Source: Salvelinus alpinus (Eukaryota > Chordata > Actinopteri > Salmoniformes > Salmonidae). From it: 64,000 nt of DNA. Position numbers and translations under genes: made by a program. Each line of letters opens with the position of its first letter. Position 1 is the first letter of the stretch. The notes under the pieces were generated by a model. That model was given only the letters and a program-made list of their open reading frames with translations. It did not search any database and was not told the origin of the DNA. The stretch covers positions 34,984,430-35,048,429 of the forward strand of contig NC_092094.1 in assembly GCF_045679555.1 (NCBI RefSeq). The letters are read 5' to 3'. This document shows positions 24,222 to 37,668 of the stretch, one piece after another.

Positions 24222-26591
24222 TGAATGTCCTACTACCCTTCCTGTCCTGTACATTGTGGTGTTGTTTTTTGTGACACCCAGTCAGTGTGTAGCGTAACCC
24301 AAAAAGGTCTGAGACTCTGAAACCCTAGCAGTTGGCACTAGTTTAAGGATGGTCTCTGCCTCTCAATCTGGCCCTCTGTGAAAGTGGCCTGGGGTGGGCA
24401 GGCAGTTGTTTGGCCTCCCACGTTGCACTGTGTCCTTATACTCTCACTGGGCTCTGGAGGATTACTCTCCTAGATGCTTAGTAAACTTGAGCAGGATTAA
24501 TGTAGGGGAACAAAGAATCCCTCTGCACAGAGAGAAAAGCAAGAAAATTAACTGAGGGTTAAGACATATGCTATACAGGCTGAGGTTCAGCAGCCATTAT
24601 TGTGTTCACACTTCCTTGTCTTTTCCTGCAACTTGTAATGATCCATAGTCTTTGTTTAGAATATACATGGTTAATATATTTTGGATGGTTACACAACTCT
24701 GTCACTTTGTATTTCATTGCATATGCCAATAGCATAGTGTGCATACTGTCCCGTGCACAGAACATGCTATTGGGCCATACATTGTAGCATTACACCTGTG
24801 ATATGGAGTGCTTGTATGTAGGCTTATGTGTTTGATGGGTTGAATAGCTTTGAAACCATTTTCTCAAGAGGTTTCATTAGGCTCTGGAGTGATGGTGCCA
24901 GGAACAGTGCAAGGCTGGTCACTGTCTTTTATGGCCTGCATTCTGGTTTAATGTCTGTATTGTGTTAGGAAGGTCCATTAGAGGGAGCTCTATAAACTGC
25001 AGGTGCCTGTAAAATATAACTTTGCTTGACTCAATACACACATTAGTGGAGGAAAAGGCCTCTCCTGCCTTTAGATCAGGGTTACAATGTTGACATGACA
25101 TTGCCACTTCTATTGCATCTCTATTAAACCTACCTCTTTGAAAGAAAAGCCCTCCTCAGCAGATATCTATAACTTCTGAATCTGTGTTTGTTGGAACTAC
25201 CCAGTACTAGGTATTATCTTGGGATATGCAAACCTTCCCCTGTTTTATGTTCATAGATGCAGCATTTATTACAACAGAGCATAGAGACTAACATTCTGTG
25301 CTGTCGGTCAGTGGGATGGACCACTGGGTTAAGTAATATCACTAAAGGATGTGATTTATAGACAGCAGGAAGTGCAGCCTGGTTCTGTTGCTCTCTAAGC
25401 AAATTAGTGGAAGACAGAAAGACTAGAGCCCAGCGGTTTTATTGAATTACGTCTGACATGCTCTACAGAGAGTATAATTCACGGGATACTTAAATGCTCG
25501 AGCAAAGTACAACAGGAACAAATTAGTTTGTTTTGTACTTGTTCTATAACAGGACTGTTGGAAGAAAATGGGATTTCAGAGGCAATTAAGGGAAATATTT
25601 TGGACGATTACCAACAAGACCATTTGGCTCAGGTTATGGCCTTAATTAAGATGAAGATTTATTTCATTAAATGAAAATGTCCATTATTTCTCTTGCATAG
25701 TATAATATAGCAGTTTTGTCTTAACTGTTTTTATAGAACTTGAAATGAATGAAAGTCGTTTTTTGTTTAAGGCATGTCTTATTTTCATTCTCATTTGCTT
25801 GTACTGGAACCTCCCCATGCAGAGTAAAATGCTTGCTATCACTGTCATCTAGCAATGCTCAGTTCCAGTTGTGCTGAGATCAGTGGAAAGACTTGAGGTT
25901 TGAAAACATTTGAACTGATTCATCCACAAGATGGTTGGGGAATAACCAGAGGCCATGCTAAATGCAACCAAGCCTGTCAGTGGTGGCCTAGCGGGAAATC
26001 TCATAAATGAACCATGCAAAATAACCTCTCACATACGGCCACACCACATTCATTATCCCACAGAGTGTATTAACCTGAGCTCCTCAGAAAAGTGTGAGAG
26101 CGAAATGGAAAAGGTGAAAGGGGGCCTATCCGCTTGATGTCAGGAACTGGGGAGATGATCACTTGCTTTTGTACCTACTGTCCTGAGATGAGGATGAGAG
26201 AGAGAGAGGGGAGTAGGTGGGGGCTGCCTGTTTGTCCTCAGTAGGGGAGGGGTAGGTTCATGTGGTGCACCTGCCTGCCTGGAGAGAGAAACATGGGGTG
26301 TTCTTGCTTGTCCTTAGAGTGAGCTTTTCTTTTGACAGCTCTAAAAATAAAACATCTCTTAGACCTATTTGCTGGCCATGTCATGTCTTCCAGATAAGAC
26401 AAAATGAGGGGGGAATGGCTAGAAGCACTGTAGAAGTCCTGCAGCTCTGTGTTTGTTGTGACTCAGGCAGGGCTGGGTAGCTTCTGTCCCAGGTTCATTT
26501 CACTAAGAATGTCTTGCGTTCACTGCTATGGAATGTTAAGTCTCAGCATTATTTTCCTCATCTGGAACGCTTAAACCTGCAGGATGACAGC
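24222..26591. other. no gene recognised (probable slco3a1 intron)
   Basis: No exon or transposon end identified. The stretch 25560-25700, with TTAATTAAG and ATTTCATTAAATG, is AT-rich with homeodomain-like TAAT cores and is a weak candidate for conserved non-coding sequence. Confidence 0.45.
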
Positions 26592-26604
26592 AAAATCATA
26601 TGCC

Positions 26605-27060
26605 CCCCAGGCCTCCCGAGTGGCGCAGTGGTCTAAGGCACTGCATCGCAGTGCTAGCTGTGCCGCTAGACATTCTGGGTTCAAGTCCAGGCTCTGTCGC
26701 AGCCGGCCGCGACCGGGAGACACATGGGGAGGCGCCCAGCGTCGCCTGGGTTAGGGAGGGTTTGGCCGGCAGGGATATCCTTGTCTCATCGCTCACTAGC
26801 GACTCCTGTGGTGGGATGGGCACAGTGCACGCTGACACGGTTGCCAGGTGTACGGTGTTTCCTCTGACACATTGGTGCGGCTGGCTTCCGGGTTGGATGG
26901 ACATTGTGTCAAGAATGGTTGGGTTGTGTTTCGGAGGATGCATGGCTCTCGACCTTCGCCTCTCCCGAGTCCGTACAGGAGTTGCAGCGATGAGACAAGA
27001 CTGTAACTACTACCAATTGGATACCACAAAATTGGGGAGAAAAAAGGGGTAAATAAAAAT
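26605..27060 (+). mobile_element. tRNA-derived SINE, complete
   Basis: A 13-bp target duplication AAAATCATATGCC flanks it (26592-26604, 27061-27073). The head has a Pol III A box-like GTGGCGCAGTGGTCTAAGGC and B box-like GGGTTCAAGTCC about 45 bp apart. The body is shared with the copy at 15211-15618, and the 3' end is A-rich (TAAATAAAAAT). This is a salmonid-type tRNA SINE; I do not commit to a family name. Confidence 0.92.
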
Positions 27061-27271
27061 AAAATCATATGCCTCTCATTTTCTCACTATCAGATGCACA
27101 GAACGCATGGTCCTTAAAAAGATTGAATGTTGAAATATATTAGGTTTATGACATGTCTTGTGCAACAGATGTAGGATAGTTGAGTGTGATTACCAAGGAG
27201 ATAGTGTTTCTGAAAACAGAGTTTGGTTTAAACTTTGAGCCTGTAAGTGAGTGATTATGGACTTACTTTAA

Positions 27272-27637
27272 AGGCGTCAGCATGCTTCCCAGCCAAAACA
27301 GTTTGACAGAGTTTGTGCATATATTATGATGTCATTCTGTGACGTTTTTGTTTGTTTTGGACTTCGGTGATGTTTTTTTTCCGGCTGTTCGGGAACACAG
27401 CATTTTTTCTGAAGGCAATCCGAGGCTCGGTGTTAGATGTAAAATTGCACGACTACGATCTCTTCGGCAAAAACGTCAAAATGAACGACAGATTTCTGGC
27501 GTTATCTTAGATTAATTCTGACTATTTTGAGGAAGCATATACTGGCTACTGTGTCTCAAAATGGACAAACAGTACTATTGCTGCTTTTAAGGGAGTATGC
27601 GAGCACACTCGTTCGGCACTGAAGCATGCTGACGCCT
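27272..27637. mobile_element. 366-bp TIR element with TAA duplication (Harbinger-like MITE)
   Basis: A perfect 17-bp terminal inverted repeat AGGCGTCAGCATGCTTC / GAAGCATGCTGACGCCT is flanked by TAA on both sides (27269-27271, 27638-27640). A 3-bp TAA/TTA duplication is typical of PIF/Harbinger. No transposase is present. Confidence 0.82.
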
Positions 27638-28193
27638 TAACCGGCAAGCCTCTGAAAGGTGATATCACTAACTGAGTTTGTCTTTGATGTTTCCTGTGGT
27701 GAGAACAATGGTGGCGTTGTTGCTATTTGGAAACAACACTCTGTTTCTAAGGAAAGGCTTGAAACAGTGACTGCACAGCACTCATTTGATGCACAACAGG
27801 CCATTTAGTGTATACACAAGATGGAAACTGTGCTGGAGTTTCTCCTGAAAACGCTGTCAGCATGCATGACAACTTTATTGGCATAATCTGCTCCCTTTGC
27901 TTTCTCTCTCCTGCTTTTATTACATTTTTACAACTCTATGTACTATTTTGGGAATAGTTTTGTTCCATGTAGTATTTTATTTGTCTGTCAGGAATGACTT
28001 ACTGTAGGACACCATGGTGAAGCTAAGAGTGATCATTCAGTGCATACGTTATTGTTTCACTGGAATTGACTTATAGGCTATTCAATCACAGTCAGAGATC
28101 AACAATTGTTGTTACAGCTGGTTGGAGAAATAGATGACAGACTACTGGAATCTGGTTCAAGACTACAGACAAAGTGATTGATCCTAGAGCAGT

Positions 28194-29010
28194 GTTGGGG
28201 AACGGTACTTTTAAAAGTAACTTGTTGTGTTACACCGTTACTTACTATGAAAAGTAACTAGTTACATTACTTTTGCGTTACCAAAAACAGAAAACCCTCT
28301 GAAGAGGCCTTGCACGTGTTGGTCATTCATTCTTATGCCCAATTGACTATCTTTGAATGGCTTGCATATCCTACCGTCCATAGCCTAATCAATAACTCTG
28401 GGCTATACCAGCTCAAGTAATAAAGACAGACGCCATATCTCCTTTACAATACTTAAAATAAATAATATAAAACCAACTTGGCAGTAAAGGGAGAGCTCAA
28501 ATACAAGGACAAGAGGCTACTGTATTACACACATACGAACTGGCCAGAGAGTTCTATGTAAAACTATACGATCACATTGTGTAATTGTAGTGCCCCTTCC
28601 TTTTATCGTGAAGACAGAGCTGGAGAAATGTAATTTCTTATCAACTGAGCCTAATTTGATCACCTAGCTACGTTGTTTGCTTTATTACCAGACAATAAAT
28701 GGGTCAATCGCCTGAACCCGATGATCCTGTGTTTGCGTGTGAATCCTGCAAGTAGCATCAGTCAAGATTTGAGGGGTAACATCTGTCCTTTTCTTCTACC
28801 AATTTAAAGTAATGTGAATACTTCCACGATAAAGGCTATTGTCTCTGCCATCTTGCTAGCTATCTAGCTACCAGCTGCCATGCCAGCTACATGCTGCAAC
28901 GTTCATGCAGAAACAGGAAGAGCGCGAACAATGCCGAATGTAGGATAGGGGTAGTGATTTTAATTTGTGCCAACAAAGAAAAAGGGAAATCATATTGCAA
29001 TAGTAACTCG
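28194..29010. repeat. possible hAT-like element ends
   Basis: CAGTGTTGGGGAACGGTACTTTTAAAAGTAACTT near 28194 and TAGTAACTCGTTATT near 29000 resemble the two ends of a common teleost element that begins AGTGTTGGG...AAGTAAC. Interior and boundaries are unclear. Confidence 0.35.
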
Positions 29011-29282
29011 TTATTATTTAAAGGGATAGTTCACCCGAATTACAAAATGCCATATTGGTTTCCTTACCCTGTAAGCAGTCTATGGACTATGACGGCAATC
29101 CATGCTTTGGTTTAGTTTCCCTGGCACTGTTTCCACATGCTAACATTTTGTGGCACAAATCCTATTCAAGTCATGGGACCGATATTATCATTTTTCGGGC
29201 ATCACGTTGAAATCATCTATACTATTATATCATCTATACTATCATCTATATAATTTCTAAACGGTTTACCCGATATAGATAA

Positions 29283-29419
29283 ATACCCTCAAATTAAAGC
29301 TGACAGTCTGAACTTCAATCCCAAATACATTATATCATTTCTAATTCAAAGTGCTGGAGTACAGAGCCAAAACAACAAAAAATGTGTCACTGTCCCAATA
29401 CTTTTGGAGCTCACTGTAG
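29283..29419 (+). repeat. isolated Tc1-like terminal repeat
   Basis: The stretch from TACCCTCAAATTAAAGCTGA to ATACTTTTGGAGCTCACTG followed by TA resembles the long right terminal repeat of a further fish Tc1 family. The sequence just upstream (about 29018-29280, starting AAAGGGATAGTTCACCCGAA) resembles another common teleost repeat. Confidence 0.5.
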
Positions 29420-29848
29420 CTGTGTCTCTATTTGCCTTCAACCAACAGGCCATGCTGGCCTTACTGCCAACCTCCCAGACAACCAGGGTTTTTCCTAGGT
29501 CTCAGGAAGAAGCAATATGTTTTGTTCCCAGCTTGACAACCCTAAAGCAAACACTCCAGACCTCCCTCTCTTTATCCAGACAAAGTGACCTGATTTGTCC
29601 TGTGTTATGACAGGAACAATGTGCAGTACTTTATTGATGTGCCTTGCCTAGGAGAAACAGTCATTAACTGAGAGAAAAACCTTACAAGCCAGTAATGTGA
29701 AACATATAGCCTATGGAATACAAAAAACACTAAAACTGATGTGTTTGAATGTGCATGTTAATTCCCTACTTAGGTTTGGGTGGTATGGTGGTATGTTCAG
29801 GAAGCAGGGTCTCATTGTCAGTATTCACAGTGATGTACATGTATATAC

Positions 29849-31291
<1,443 letters not shown>

Positions 31292-31299
31292 GTATATAC

Positions 31300-33095
31300 A
31301 GCTTTGATCTAAGCCAGTGTAATTTAGTGAATGGTGAAACTGACTCATTTTTTCCATACATGCTCATTAATTGGCTGCTCGAGGCATATGCATAACATCT
31401 GTCATGCTGACTGGAGCTGGATTCCCATCGGTGCTAGGGCTGACCCGGAGCCAGCACGGCAAATGTCAGGCGGGTGCTCCACTCAGTGGTGCTCCTGCTC
31501 CCTTCCCTTCCTCTCTCCGCCCCTCGCTTTAATGGAGCACAACTGCAAAGGGAGCTGGGATAGCAAGGAGTGCTACCGCTTTTGTGTATCTCTAAATCAT
31601 CACAATTAGTCAACCAGGGCGTAATATCACACCTCTGCTTAAGTGTTCTCTGCACTCTAGAAAGGGAAGTGGGATACCTATTCAGTTGCACAACTGAATA
31701 GATTCAACCGAAATAGCACTGTTTCGTAATAATTTTGTTTGTCCTTTGTTCGCACATTTTAAAGTAAAGTGTAATTCCAGTAAACTCATTGCTGGATTAA
31801 AACATTACTATTTTAGGGTTTAAACCCATAATGCATAATCTGATTACCATGCACTAGTGGGAAAAGGCAAACATACTTTATCTTGTGCAGGCCTGATGAA
31901 AAAGAGACACACTTCTATCTTCTGACATTTACAGTATCTGTGTTTTTTTTGGCTGTGAATGAACTTGTGTTGGGTGAAGTGCTGCCTGTCGAACCTCCTC
32001 CCATTGTCTGTCTGCCCATCAGGCGTTTCAAACAGCACCTGCCAAAGCTCAGTGTTACGCTAAGTGTCATTTTATTTCAGTAATAACATGGCCATGGGCT
32101 CTGAGCCTCCACAACACAAGACCTGACTGGCCTGAGCTTCAGCCAGAGGCTCTGGGGAGTGTCAGTTGGTCCAGGAGCTGCTTACTGCTTTAACACACGT
32201 TATCCATAATATCCAATGCCTGGCTCACTAACACATTCAAATGTGATGTTTTGTTTCCACTTTCAATGAATCAGTTTACATTAAATGAGACAATGTGTCG
32301 AAAGGAGATTAGGTGACCAAATAAAGCCTCCCAGGTCCTCATGAGCGCTGGCTCTTTGTCCACCTCTGTCTGTCTGACTCCGTGTGCCAGGCTCTCACCC
32401 ACTCTCTGACAGATAACACTTTAATGAGGATGTGTGGTCCCACAGTCCTGCTCCAGCTGGCCACACTATTAGAGCTGGGCAGTTTGTAGATTTTGACTGT
32501 TTTATAGTAGGTCTCTTTTATATCAAGTATTTTTTTTTCTTCGATATGTACAGTATGAGCAACAATAATTTCTCTCATTATTGTATGGCATCAGTGGGTT
32601 GATGATTGTCAAAATCTGTCTGGTTGGGATCAGAGGTGATACACATGTTTAAGTGCAGTTCAATACAGTTTCCTTGACTCTGGCGCATTTTTGGGGGCGT
32701 AATTATTTACATAGCATTCATTTGATTTTGTACATTTTATGATATTTTTACACATTTTTAAGAAATCCCATGCTTTTAAAAATCCCATGTTTGAGAAATA
32801 TACCACAACATTTTTGCTCTGCTTCAGTGACATGTTTGAAAGATTTTCATGGTTGTGCTTTTTTTTTTTTTTACAAGATTTGTCCTTACAATGAAATAGT
32901 CCCTTGGTTACGGCCCTCTGCATTATAAAGCTTGCCCCATACTGCCCTCTGGAAAAAGCCACGGATTAGTGAACATGGTTCACCACCTTGTGGTTGAGTT
33001 TAGAATTGTTACATTTCATCCATGAGATGGATAACATGTTGTCTACTGTACTACTATAAAGCCTTATCTCTCTACTTGTCTCCATGTCATTCCAG
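31300..33095. other. intron immediately upstream of first slco3a1 exon in window
   Basis: No coding exon for the preceding OATP segment (expected to contain TPVQPLG and YIDDHV-like residues) is visible here or farther left. It ends with the polypyrimidine tract and acceptor at 33094-33095. Confidence 0.5.
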
Positions 33096-33194
33096 GGATC
33101 GTCTTCTCTACTTTGGTGTTTGGGCCTGCTTGTGGTTTCCTCCTGGGGTCCCTCTGCACCAAGTTCTATGTGGACTTCCTCTTCATCGACACCA
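33096..33194 (+). CDS. slco3a1: slco3a1 coding exon (1st of 8 in window; transmembrane segment ~5)
   Basis: This 99-bp exon encodes a hydrophobic stretch, GIVFSTLVFGPACGFLLGSL, followed by CTKFYVDFLFIDT. It sits between a polypyrimidine/AG acceptor ending at 33095 and a GTGAGT donor at 33195. It begins in phase 1: the last base of a Gly codon must come from an upstream exon, which I could not find in the preceding 33 kb. It ends after one base of a Ser codon, completed at 33508. The protein is a 12-TM organic anion transporting polypeptide of the plasma membrane. Known OATP3A1 substrates include prostaglandins and thyroxine. The peptide matches the SLCO3A1 segment just before the family signature. 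Confidence 0.93.
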
Positions 33195-33507
33195 GTGAGT
33201 TACTGGGAAATACAACCTCACATCAATCCCAACACTGTTCTATGGAAAAGCAATTAAGAAGTCCATTAACCTAGCAACACATAATTAGAGCTAAGTACTT
33301 TGTTATTCAAGGTAAGCCAAAATAATGTTAATTTGGTTTATTAACATTATAGTATTATGATTGAATTATGAGCCTATAATCTAATTGTTAAATTAACACT
33401 CTCCCTCTAGAATCTAACATTGGAATTCCTCAGTAGTTGAATATAAGTCAAGAGGCAAATGTTTTCCTCTCAATATTTAGTCTGATAAAAGTGTTCTGTC
33501 TGCACAG

Positions 33508-33795
33508 GTAAGCTGGACATCACTTCTGATGACCCTCGGTGGATCGGAGCCTGGTGGGGGGGCTTCCTCCTGTGTGGTGCCTTGCTCTTCTTCTCATCCC
33601 TCTTCATGTTTGGCTTCCCCCAAACCCTGTCAGACCGAGAGAAGGACAGGGACGGTGGAGGGGAGAGTGAGCAGGCCATGCTCCCCTCTACCTCTCTGCC
33701 CCTGGACTATAATGAGATGCCCAAGTCAAGCAACGGGGTCGTACACAATAACCATGAGCCTGTCAACGGCCCCACCTGCTTTCAGCAGCTCAGAG
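33508..33795 (+). CDS. slco3a1: slco3a1 coding exon with OATP signature (2nd of 8)
   Basis: The exon is 288 bp with acceptor CACAG and donor GTGAGG. It encodes DDPRWIGAWWGGFLL, a full match to the OATP superfamily signature D-x-RW-(I/V)-GAWW-x-G-(F/L)-L at the edge of TM6. TM6 follows (CGALLFFSSLFMFGFPQ). Next comes a hydrophilic cytoplasmic loop with a charged stretch (SDREKDRDGGGESEQ) and the end CFQQLR. The CFQQLR end joined to VIPKVTKHLL in the next exon matches SLCO3A1 specifically. The loop is the least conserved part. The exon ends one base into the Val codon, consistent with the next exon. The following intron (5.6 kb) is filled with nested transposons. Confidence 0.95.
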
Positions 33796-33924
33796 GTGAG
33801 GGGGGAATTTTTTTTCTGTCCCTTTATATTGCATTTAGTATTTGTTCAGTTAAATTAACACTTGTTATGTATTGTATATAGTGTAGCACATCACTTGTTC
33901 TCCATCTGTATCCCACCATGATTT

Positions 33925-35833
33925 GTTAGAGTACCTCAAAATCAAATGCTGACCGTATAACCTCCCAAGAGTATATTCCCCCTCAAGCCGATACCACGAC
34001 GGCCCTCAAGGAACTACACTGAACTTAGTGCAAACTGGAAACCACATATCCTGAGGCAGCATTTATTGTTGCTGAGGATTTTAACAAAGCAAATTTGAGG
34101 AAAACATTACTGAAGTTCTATCAAAACATTGTCTGAAGTACTCGCGCATCAAAAACTCTCGACCATTGTGACTCCCCCTTCCGGGATGGCTACAAGGCCT
34201 GCCCCCACCCTCCCTTCGGCAAATCAGATCACGACTCCATCCTGCTCGTCCCTTCCTATAGGCAGAAATTCAAACAGGAAGTACCCATGCTAAGGTCTAT
34301 TCAACGTTGGTCTGACCAATCGGAATCCATTCTTCAAGATTATTTTGACCATGCGGACTGGGATATGTTCTGGGTATTCTCTGAGAATAACACTGACGTA
34401 TACACGGACACAGTGACTGAGTTCATCAGGAAGTGTATTGGGGATGTTGTTCCCACTGTGACTATTAACACCTACCCAAACTAGAAACAGTGGATAGATG
34501 GCAGCATTCAAGGACTGTGGGCTCTAGCTCTCTGTGGCCGACGTGAGTAAGATGTTTAAGCGTGTTAACCCTCGAAAGTCTGCGGCCCAGACGTCATCCC
34601 TAGCCGCGTCCTCAGAGCATCCGCAGACCAGCTGGCTGGAGTGTTTACGGACATATTCAATCTCTCCCTATCCCAGTCTGCTGTCCCCACTTGCTTCAAG
34701 ACGTCCACCATTGTTTCTGTACCAAAGAAATGACTATTGCCCCGTAGCACTAACTTCTGTCATCATGAAATGCTTTAAGAGGCTAGTTAAGGATCATATC
34801 ACCTCCACCTTACCTGTTACCCTAGACCCACTTCAATTTGCTTACCGCCCCAATAGATCCACAAACGATGCAATCGCCATCGCACTGTACACTGCCCTAT
34901 GCCATCTGGACAAGAGCAATACCTATGTAAGAATGCTGTTCATTGACTATAGCTGAGCCTTCAACACCATAGTACCCTCCAAGCGTATCATCAAGCTCAG
35001 GGCCCTGGGTCTGAACCCTGTCCTGTGCAACTGGGTCCTGGACTTCCTGATGGGCCGCGTCAAGTTTGCAGATGACACAACAGTTGTAGACCTGATTACC
35101 AACAATGACGAGACAGCCTACATGGAGGAGGTGAGTGCCCTAGTGGAGTGGTGCCAGGAAAATAACCTCTCCCTCAACGTCAACAAAATGAAGGAGCTGA
35201 TCGTGGACTTCAGGAGACAGCAGAGGGAGCACGCCTCTATCCACATCGACGGGACCGCAGTGGAGAAGGTGAAATGCTTCAAGTTCCTTGGAGTACACAT
35301 CACTGACAATTTGAAATGGTCCACCCACACAGACAGTGTGGTGAAGAAGGCACAACAGCGCCTCTTCAACCTCAGGAGGTTTACAGATGCACAATTGAAA
35401 GCATCCTGTCAGGCTGTATCACCACCTGGTACGGCAACTGCACCGCCCGCAACCGCAGGGCTCTCCAGAGGGTGATGCGGTATGCCCAACGCATCACCTG
35501 GAGCATTCTGCCTGCGCTCCAGGACACTTACAGCACCCAATGTCACAGGAAGGCCAAAAAGATCATCAAGGACATCAACCACCCGAGCCACGGCCTGTTC
35601 ATCCCGCTATCATCCAGAAGGTGAGGTCAGTGCAGGTGCATCAAAGCTGGGACTGAGAGACTGAAAAACAGCTTCTATCTCATGGCTGTCAGACTGTTAA
35701 ATAGCCATCACTAGCCAGCTACCACCCAGTTACTCAACACTGCACCTTAGAGGCTGCTGCCCTATGTACATAGAAATGGAATCACTGGTCACTTTAATAA
35801 TGTTTACATACTGCTTTACTCATTTCATATGTA
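33925..35833 (+). mobile_element. L2/CR1-type non-LTR retrotransposon remnant
   Basis: + strand fragments begin with an endonuclease-like region at about 33970-34260 (GDFNK-like and GKSDHDSILLVP). RT pieces follow: [58 protein letters not shown] and [24 protein letters not shown] is the RT catalytic motif. Stops and deletions break it. Its 3' part is interrupted by the Tc1 at 35834 and resumes at 37451. Confidence 0.88.
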
Positions 35834-37450
35834 CAGTGGGGAGAACAAGTATTTGATACACTGCCGCTTTTGCAGGTTTTCCTACTTACAAAGCATGTAG
35901 AGGTCTGTAATTTTTATCATAGGTACACTTCAACTGTGAGAGACGGAATCTAAAACAAAAATTCAGAAAATCACATTGTATGATTTTTAAGTAATTAATT
36001 TGCATTTTATTGCATTTTATTGCATGACATAAGTATTTGATCACCTACCAACCAGTAAGAATTCCGGCTCTCACAGACCTGTTAGTTTTTCTTTAAGAAG
36101 CCCTCCTGTTCTCCACTCATTACCTGTATTAACTGCACCTGTTTGAACTCGTTACCTGTATAAAAGACACCTGTCCACACACTCAATCAAACAGACTCCA
36201 ACCTCTCCACAATGGACAAGATCAGAGAGCTGTGTAAGGACATCAGGGATAAAATTGTAGACCTGCACAAGGCTGGGATGGGCTACAGGACAATAGGCAA
36301 GCAGCTTAGTGAGAAGGCAACAACTGTTGGCGCAATTATTAGAAAATGGAAGAAGTTCAAGATGACGGTCAATCACCCTCGGTCTGGGGCTCCATGCAAG
36401 ATCTCACCTCGTGGGGCATCAATGATCATGAGGAAGGTGAGGGATCAGCCCAGAACTACACGGCAGGACCCGGTCAATGACCTGAAGAGAGCTGGGACCA
36501 CAGTCTCAAAGAAAACCATTAGTGACACACTACGCCGTCATGGATTAAAATCCTGCAGCGCACGCAAGGTCCCCCTGCTCAAGCCAGCGTATGTCCAGGC
36601 CCGTCTGAAGTTTGCCAATGACCATATGGATGATCCAGAGGAGGAATGGGAGAAGGTCATGTGGTCTGATGAGACAAAAATAGAGCTTTTTGGTCTAAAC
36701 GCTACTCGCCGTGTTTGGAGGAAGAAGAAGGATGAGTACAACCCCAAGAACAGCATCCCAACCGTGAAGCATGGAGGTGGAAACATCATTCTTTGGGGAT
36801 GCTTTTCTGCAAAGGGGACAGGACGACTGCACCGTATTGAGGGGAGGATGGATGGGGCCATGTATAGCGAGATCTTGGCCAACAACCTCCTTCCCTCAGT
36901 AAGAGCATTGAAGATGGGTTGTGGCTGGGTCTTCCAGCATGACAACGACCCGAAACACACAGCCAGGGCAACTAAGGAGTGGCTCCGTAAGAAGCATCTC
37001 AAGGTCCTGGAGTGGCCTAGCCAGTCTCCAGACCTGAACCCAATAGAAAATCTTTGGAGGGAGCTGAAAGTCCGTATTGCCCAGCGACAGCCCCGAAACC
37101 TGAAGGATCTGGAGAAGGTCTGTATGGAGGAGTGGGCCAAAATCCCTGCTGCAGTGTGTGCAAACCTGGTCAAGAACTACAGGAAACGTATGATCTCTGT
37201 AATTGCAAACAAAGGTTTCTGTACCAAATATTAAGTTCTGCTTTTCTGATGTATCAAATACTTATGTCATGCAATAAAATGCAAATTAATTACTTAAAAA
37301 TCATACAATGTGATTTTCTGAATTTTTGTTTTAGATTCCGTCTCTCACAGTTGAAGTGTACCTATGATAAAAATTACAGACCTCTACATGCTTTGTAAGT
37401 AGGAAAACCTGCAAAAGCGGCAGTGTATCAAATACTTGTTCTCCCCACTG
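35834..37450 (+). mobile_element. complete Tc1/mariner transposon, apparently intact
   Basis: The 1617-bp element is flanked by TA dinucleotides (35832-35833, 37451-37452). Left TIR 35834-36040 and right TIR 37254-37450 appear identical by eye, except for one extra 10-bp unit (TGCATTTTAT) on the left. Each TIR carries the core AAGTATTTGAT at both its outer and inner end, which is the IR/DR arrangement of fish Tc1 elements. It is inserted into the 3' part of an L2-type retrotransposon inside an slco3a1 intron. Confidence 0.95.
36212..37234 (+). CDS. Tc1-type transposase, full-length open frame
   Basis: The 340-residue open frame has the normal Tc1 transposase length. The N-terminal ~120 residues form the paired-like DNA-binding region (two helix-turn-helix units) with a basic linker [11 protein letters not shown] near 55-65. 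The catalytic DDE domain shows D153 ([12 protein letters not shown]), D244 ([10 protein letters not shown]) and E279 ([11 protein letters not shown]). This gives the DD34E spacing typical of Tc1. A glycine-rich [14 protein letters not shown] motif lies between the two aspartates. No stop or frameshift interrupts it, unlike every other transposase copy here. Activity is not shown, since a single substitution could inactivate it. Confidence 0.93.
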   Translation: MDKIRELCKDIRDKIVDLHKAGMGYRTIGKQLSEKATTVGAIIRKWKKFKMTVNHPRSGAPCKISPRGASMIMRKVRDQPRTTRQDPVNDLKRAGTTVSKKTISDTLRRHGLKSCSARKVPLLKPAYVQARLKFANDHMDDPEEEWEKVMWSDETKIELFGLNATRRVWRKKKDEYNPKNSIPTVKHGGGNIILWGCFSAKGTGRLHRIEGRMDGAMYSEILANNLLPSVRALKMGCGWVFQHDNDPKHTARATKEWLRKKHLKVLEWPSQSPDLNPIENLWRELKVRIAQRQPRNLKDLEKVCMEEWAKIPAAVCANLVKNYRKRMISVIANKGFCTKY

Positions 37451-37640
37451 TATATGCTGTATTCTACTGTATTTTAGTCAATGCCATTCCGACATTGCTC
37501 ATCCTAATATTTATATATTTCTTAATTCCATTCTAACAGTGACATGCTTACTTACGGGCCCTTCCCAACAATGCAGAGAGAAAAATGTTGAAAAGGACAA
37601 CTTGTCCATATACACTGGTTACCAGTACCGAGTTGATTTG
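37451..37640. mobile_element. L2-type 3' end pieces flanking the intact Tc1
   Basis: From 37451 to about 37532 the sequence continues the 3' region of the L2-type copy interrupted at 35833. From about 37533 to 37640 it resembles the reverse complement of another L2 3' end (ACATGCTTACTTACGGGCCC; compare ACGCTTACTAACGAGCCCC near 46336), so two fragments abut. Confidence 0.55.
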
Positions 37641-37668
37641 TAGGGCTATGAGGTAATTGAGGTAGGTA

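Noticed and set aside
26610..26690. Possible tRNA gene (A and B boxes)
   Set aside because: It is the head of a retroposed SINE with poly-A-like tail and 13-bp duplication, not a tRNA gene.
26600..27052. 150-residue frame
   Set aside because: It is the SINE body; tRNA-like boxes and target duplication explain it.
36538..37173. 211-residue - strand frame
   Set aside because: Shadow of the intact Tc1 transposase.
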